A stretch of 5,843 bases of DNA from an uncultured beta proteobacterium (GTDB lineage Bacteria > Pseudomonadota > Gammaproteobacteria > Burkholderiales > Rhodocyclaceae): assembly GCA_903916205.1 (NCBI GenBank), contig CAIWVX010000230.1:1-5843 (forward strand), read 5' to 3'. Positions 5,263 to 5,843 of the stretch are shown in pieces (position 1 is the stretch's first letter; each line of letters starts with the position of its first letter). The notes under the pieces are model-generated. The model was not told the origin of the DNA and made no database searches. It was given only the letters and a program-made list of their open reading frames with translations. A program made the translations under genes and the position numbers.

Positions 5263-5843
5263 CTATTCCAAATTTTGAATCTGCTCGCGCATTTGTTCGA
5301 TTAGCAACTTTAGTTCCATTGACGTTTGTGACACTTCGGTGGTGACCGATTTAGACCCCAGCGTGTTGGCCTCACGATTGAGTTCCTGCATCAGAAAGTC
5401 CAGTCGCTTGCCGCTCGCCCCTCCCGCTTTTAATACGCGTTCAACTTCGTCAAGATGGGTTGATAGACGGGCGAGTTCTTCGGCCACGTCGATGCGCACG
5501 GCAAACACCGCGACTTCCTGACGGATACGGTCGTCGTCGGCACAGCCAAGCGCATCAACTAGCCTTTGCTTCAGCTTTTCTTGGAATGCCGCTTGTGCGG
5601 CGGGGATTCTCGGCTCGACTTGGCTGACCAGATCGCGTAGGCGAGTGACCCGCTCAAGAATAACCACTGAGAGTTTTTCACCTTCACGCGCCCGACTGGC
5701 AGAAAAGTCCTCTAACGCATCGCGTGCCAGTGCCATGCACGCAGGAACCAGCGTATCAAGATTGAGCGAATCGTCGCCGAACATTCCGGGCCAGCGCAGT
5801 ACGTCATTAACGGACAATGGCGCGGCTAGAGGGAATTCGCTAC
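5263..5843 (-). CDS. yicC: YicC family endoribonuclease-like protein (C-terminal part, cut by window edge)
   Basis: The last 192 residues of a YicC-family protein are visible; the frame stays open to the window edge, so the TTG at 5817 is not the true start. By comparison with E. coli YicC (287 residues, recalled), about 95 N-terminal residues lie outside. Landmarks are VNDVLRWPG near the left of the fragment, a charged and probably helical middle, the conserved VFAVRIDVAEELARLSTHL, then GKRLDFLMQELNREANTLGSKS, and the C-terminal LKLLIEQMREQIQNLE. The final block is the family signature (C-terminal DUF1732 region). E. coli YicC has been reported as an endoribonuclease involved in small-RNA turnover; that function is carried over by family only. 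It is co-directional with ilvBN, with about 107 bases between its stop and the distal promoter candidate, and no intrinsic terminator is seen, so read-through into the leader is possible. Confidence 0.95.
   Translation of the reverse strand, partial: SEFPLAAPLSVNDVLRWPGMFGDDSLNLDTLVPACMALARDALEDFSASRAREGEKLSVVILERVTRLRDLVSQVEPRIPAAQAAFQEKLKQRLVDALGCADDDRIRQEVAVFAVRIDVAEELARLSTHLDEVERVLKAGGASGKRLDFLMQELNREANTLGSKSVTTEVSQTSMELKLLIEQMREQIQNLE

Noticed and set aside
5263..5817. Reading yicC as a complete 184-residue protein starting at TTG 5817
   Set aside because: The frame continues upstream to the window edge with family-like sequence, and the family is about 290 residues long.

Overview
The window is a chromosomal core-gene segment from a Pseudomonadota bacterium, most likely gamma- or betaproteobacterial. 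The basis is protein resemblance recalled by eye to UvrA, YajR, IlvB, IlvN and YicC of Escherichia coli and relatives, AGGAG-type ribosome binding sites, and a moderate GC content (about half, estimated by eye). I see no insertion sequence, phage gene, CRISPR array, tRNA or rRNA.

Layout from left to right: the 5' end of uvrA on the minus strand, cut by the window edge; a short divergent promoter region; a YajR-like major facilitator exporter on the plus strand; a 201-base convergent gap without a gene; a stand-alone HDOD-domain gene on the minus strand with its own promoter-like region; then, all on the minus strand, ilvN, ilvB, their regulatory leader, and the 3' part of yicC, cut by the right edge.

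The centrepiece is the ilvBN operon, which encodes the catalytic and regulatory subunits of a type I acetohydroxyacid synthase. Upstream of ilvB is what looks like a complete transcription attenuator of the ivbL type. It has candidate promoters, a short leader peptide whose C-terminal half is packed with valine codons, mutually exclusive RNA pairings (a 1:2 protector helix and a 2:3 antiterminator), and a strong intrinsic terminator with a GCAA tetraloop and a U-tract about 50 bases before the ilvB start. Valine would therefore act twice: on transcription through translation of the leader, and on the enzyme through the ACT domain of IlvN. Ribosome binding sites indicate that both ilvB and ilvN begin two codons inside their longest open reading frames, at 4817 and 3132.

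Secondary points are: the active-site position that is Trp in ketobutyrate-preferring AHAS enzymes is Gln here, as in E. coli AHAS I; the exporter lacks the C-terminal YAM domain of E. coli YajR; no ssb gene follows the exporter as it does in several relatives; a very stable 15-bp hairpin lies directly after the ilvN stop; and a 13-bp tandem repeat sits just upstream of the ilvBN promoter candidates. No wholly new system was found. The attenuator, with its unusual hydrophobic leader peptide, is the most rewarding object here.
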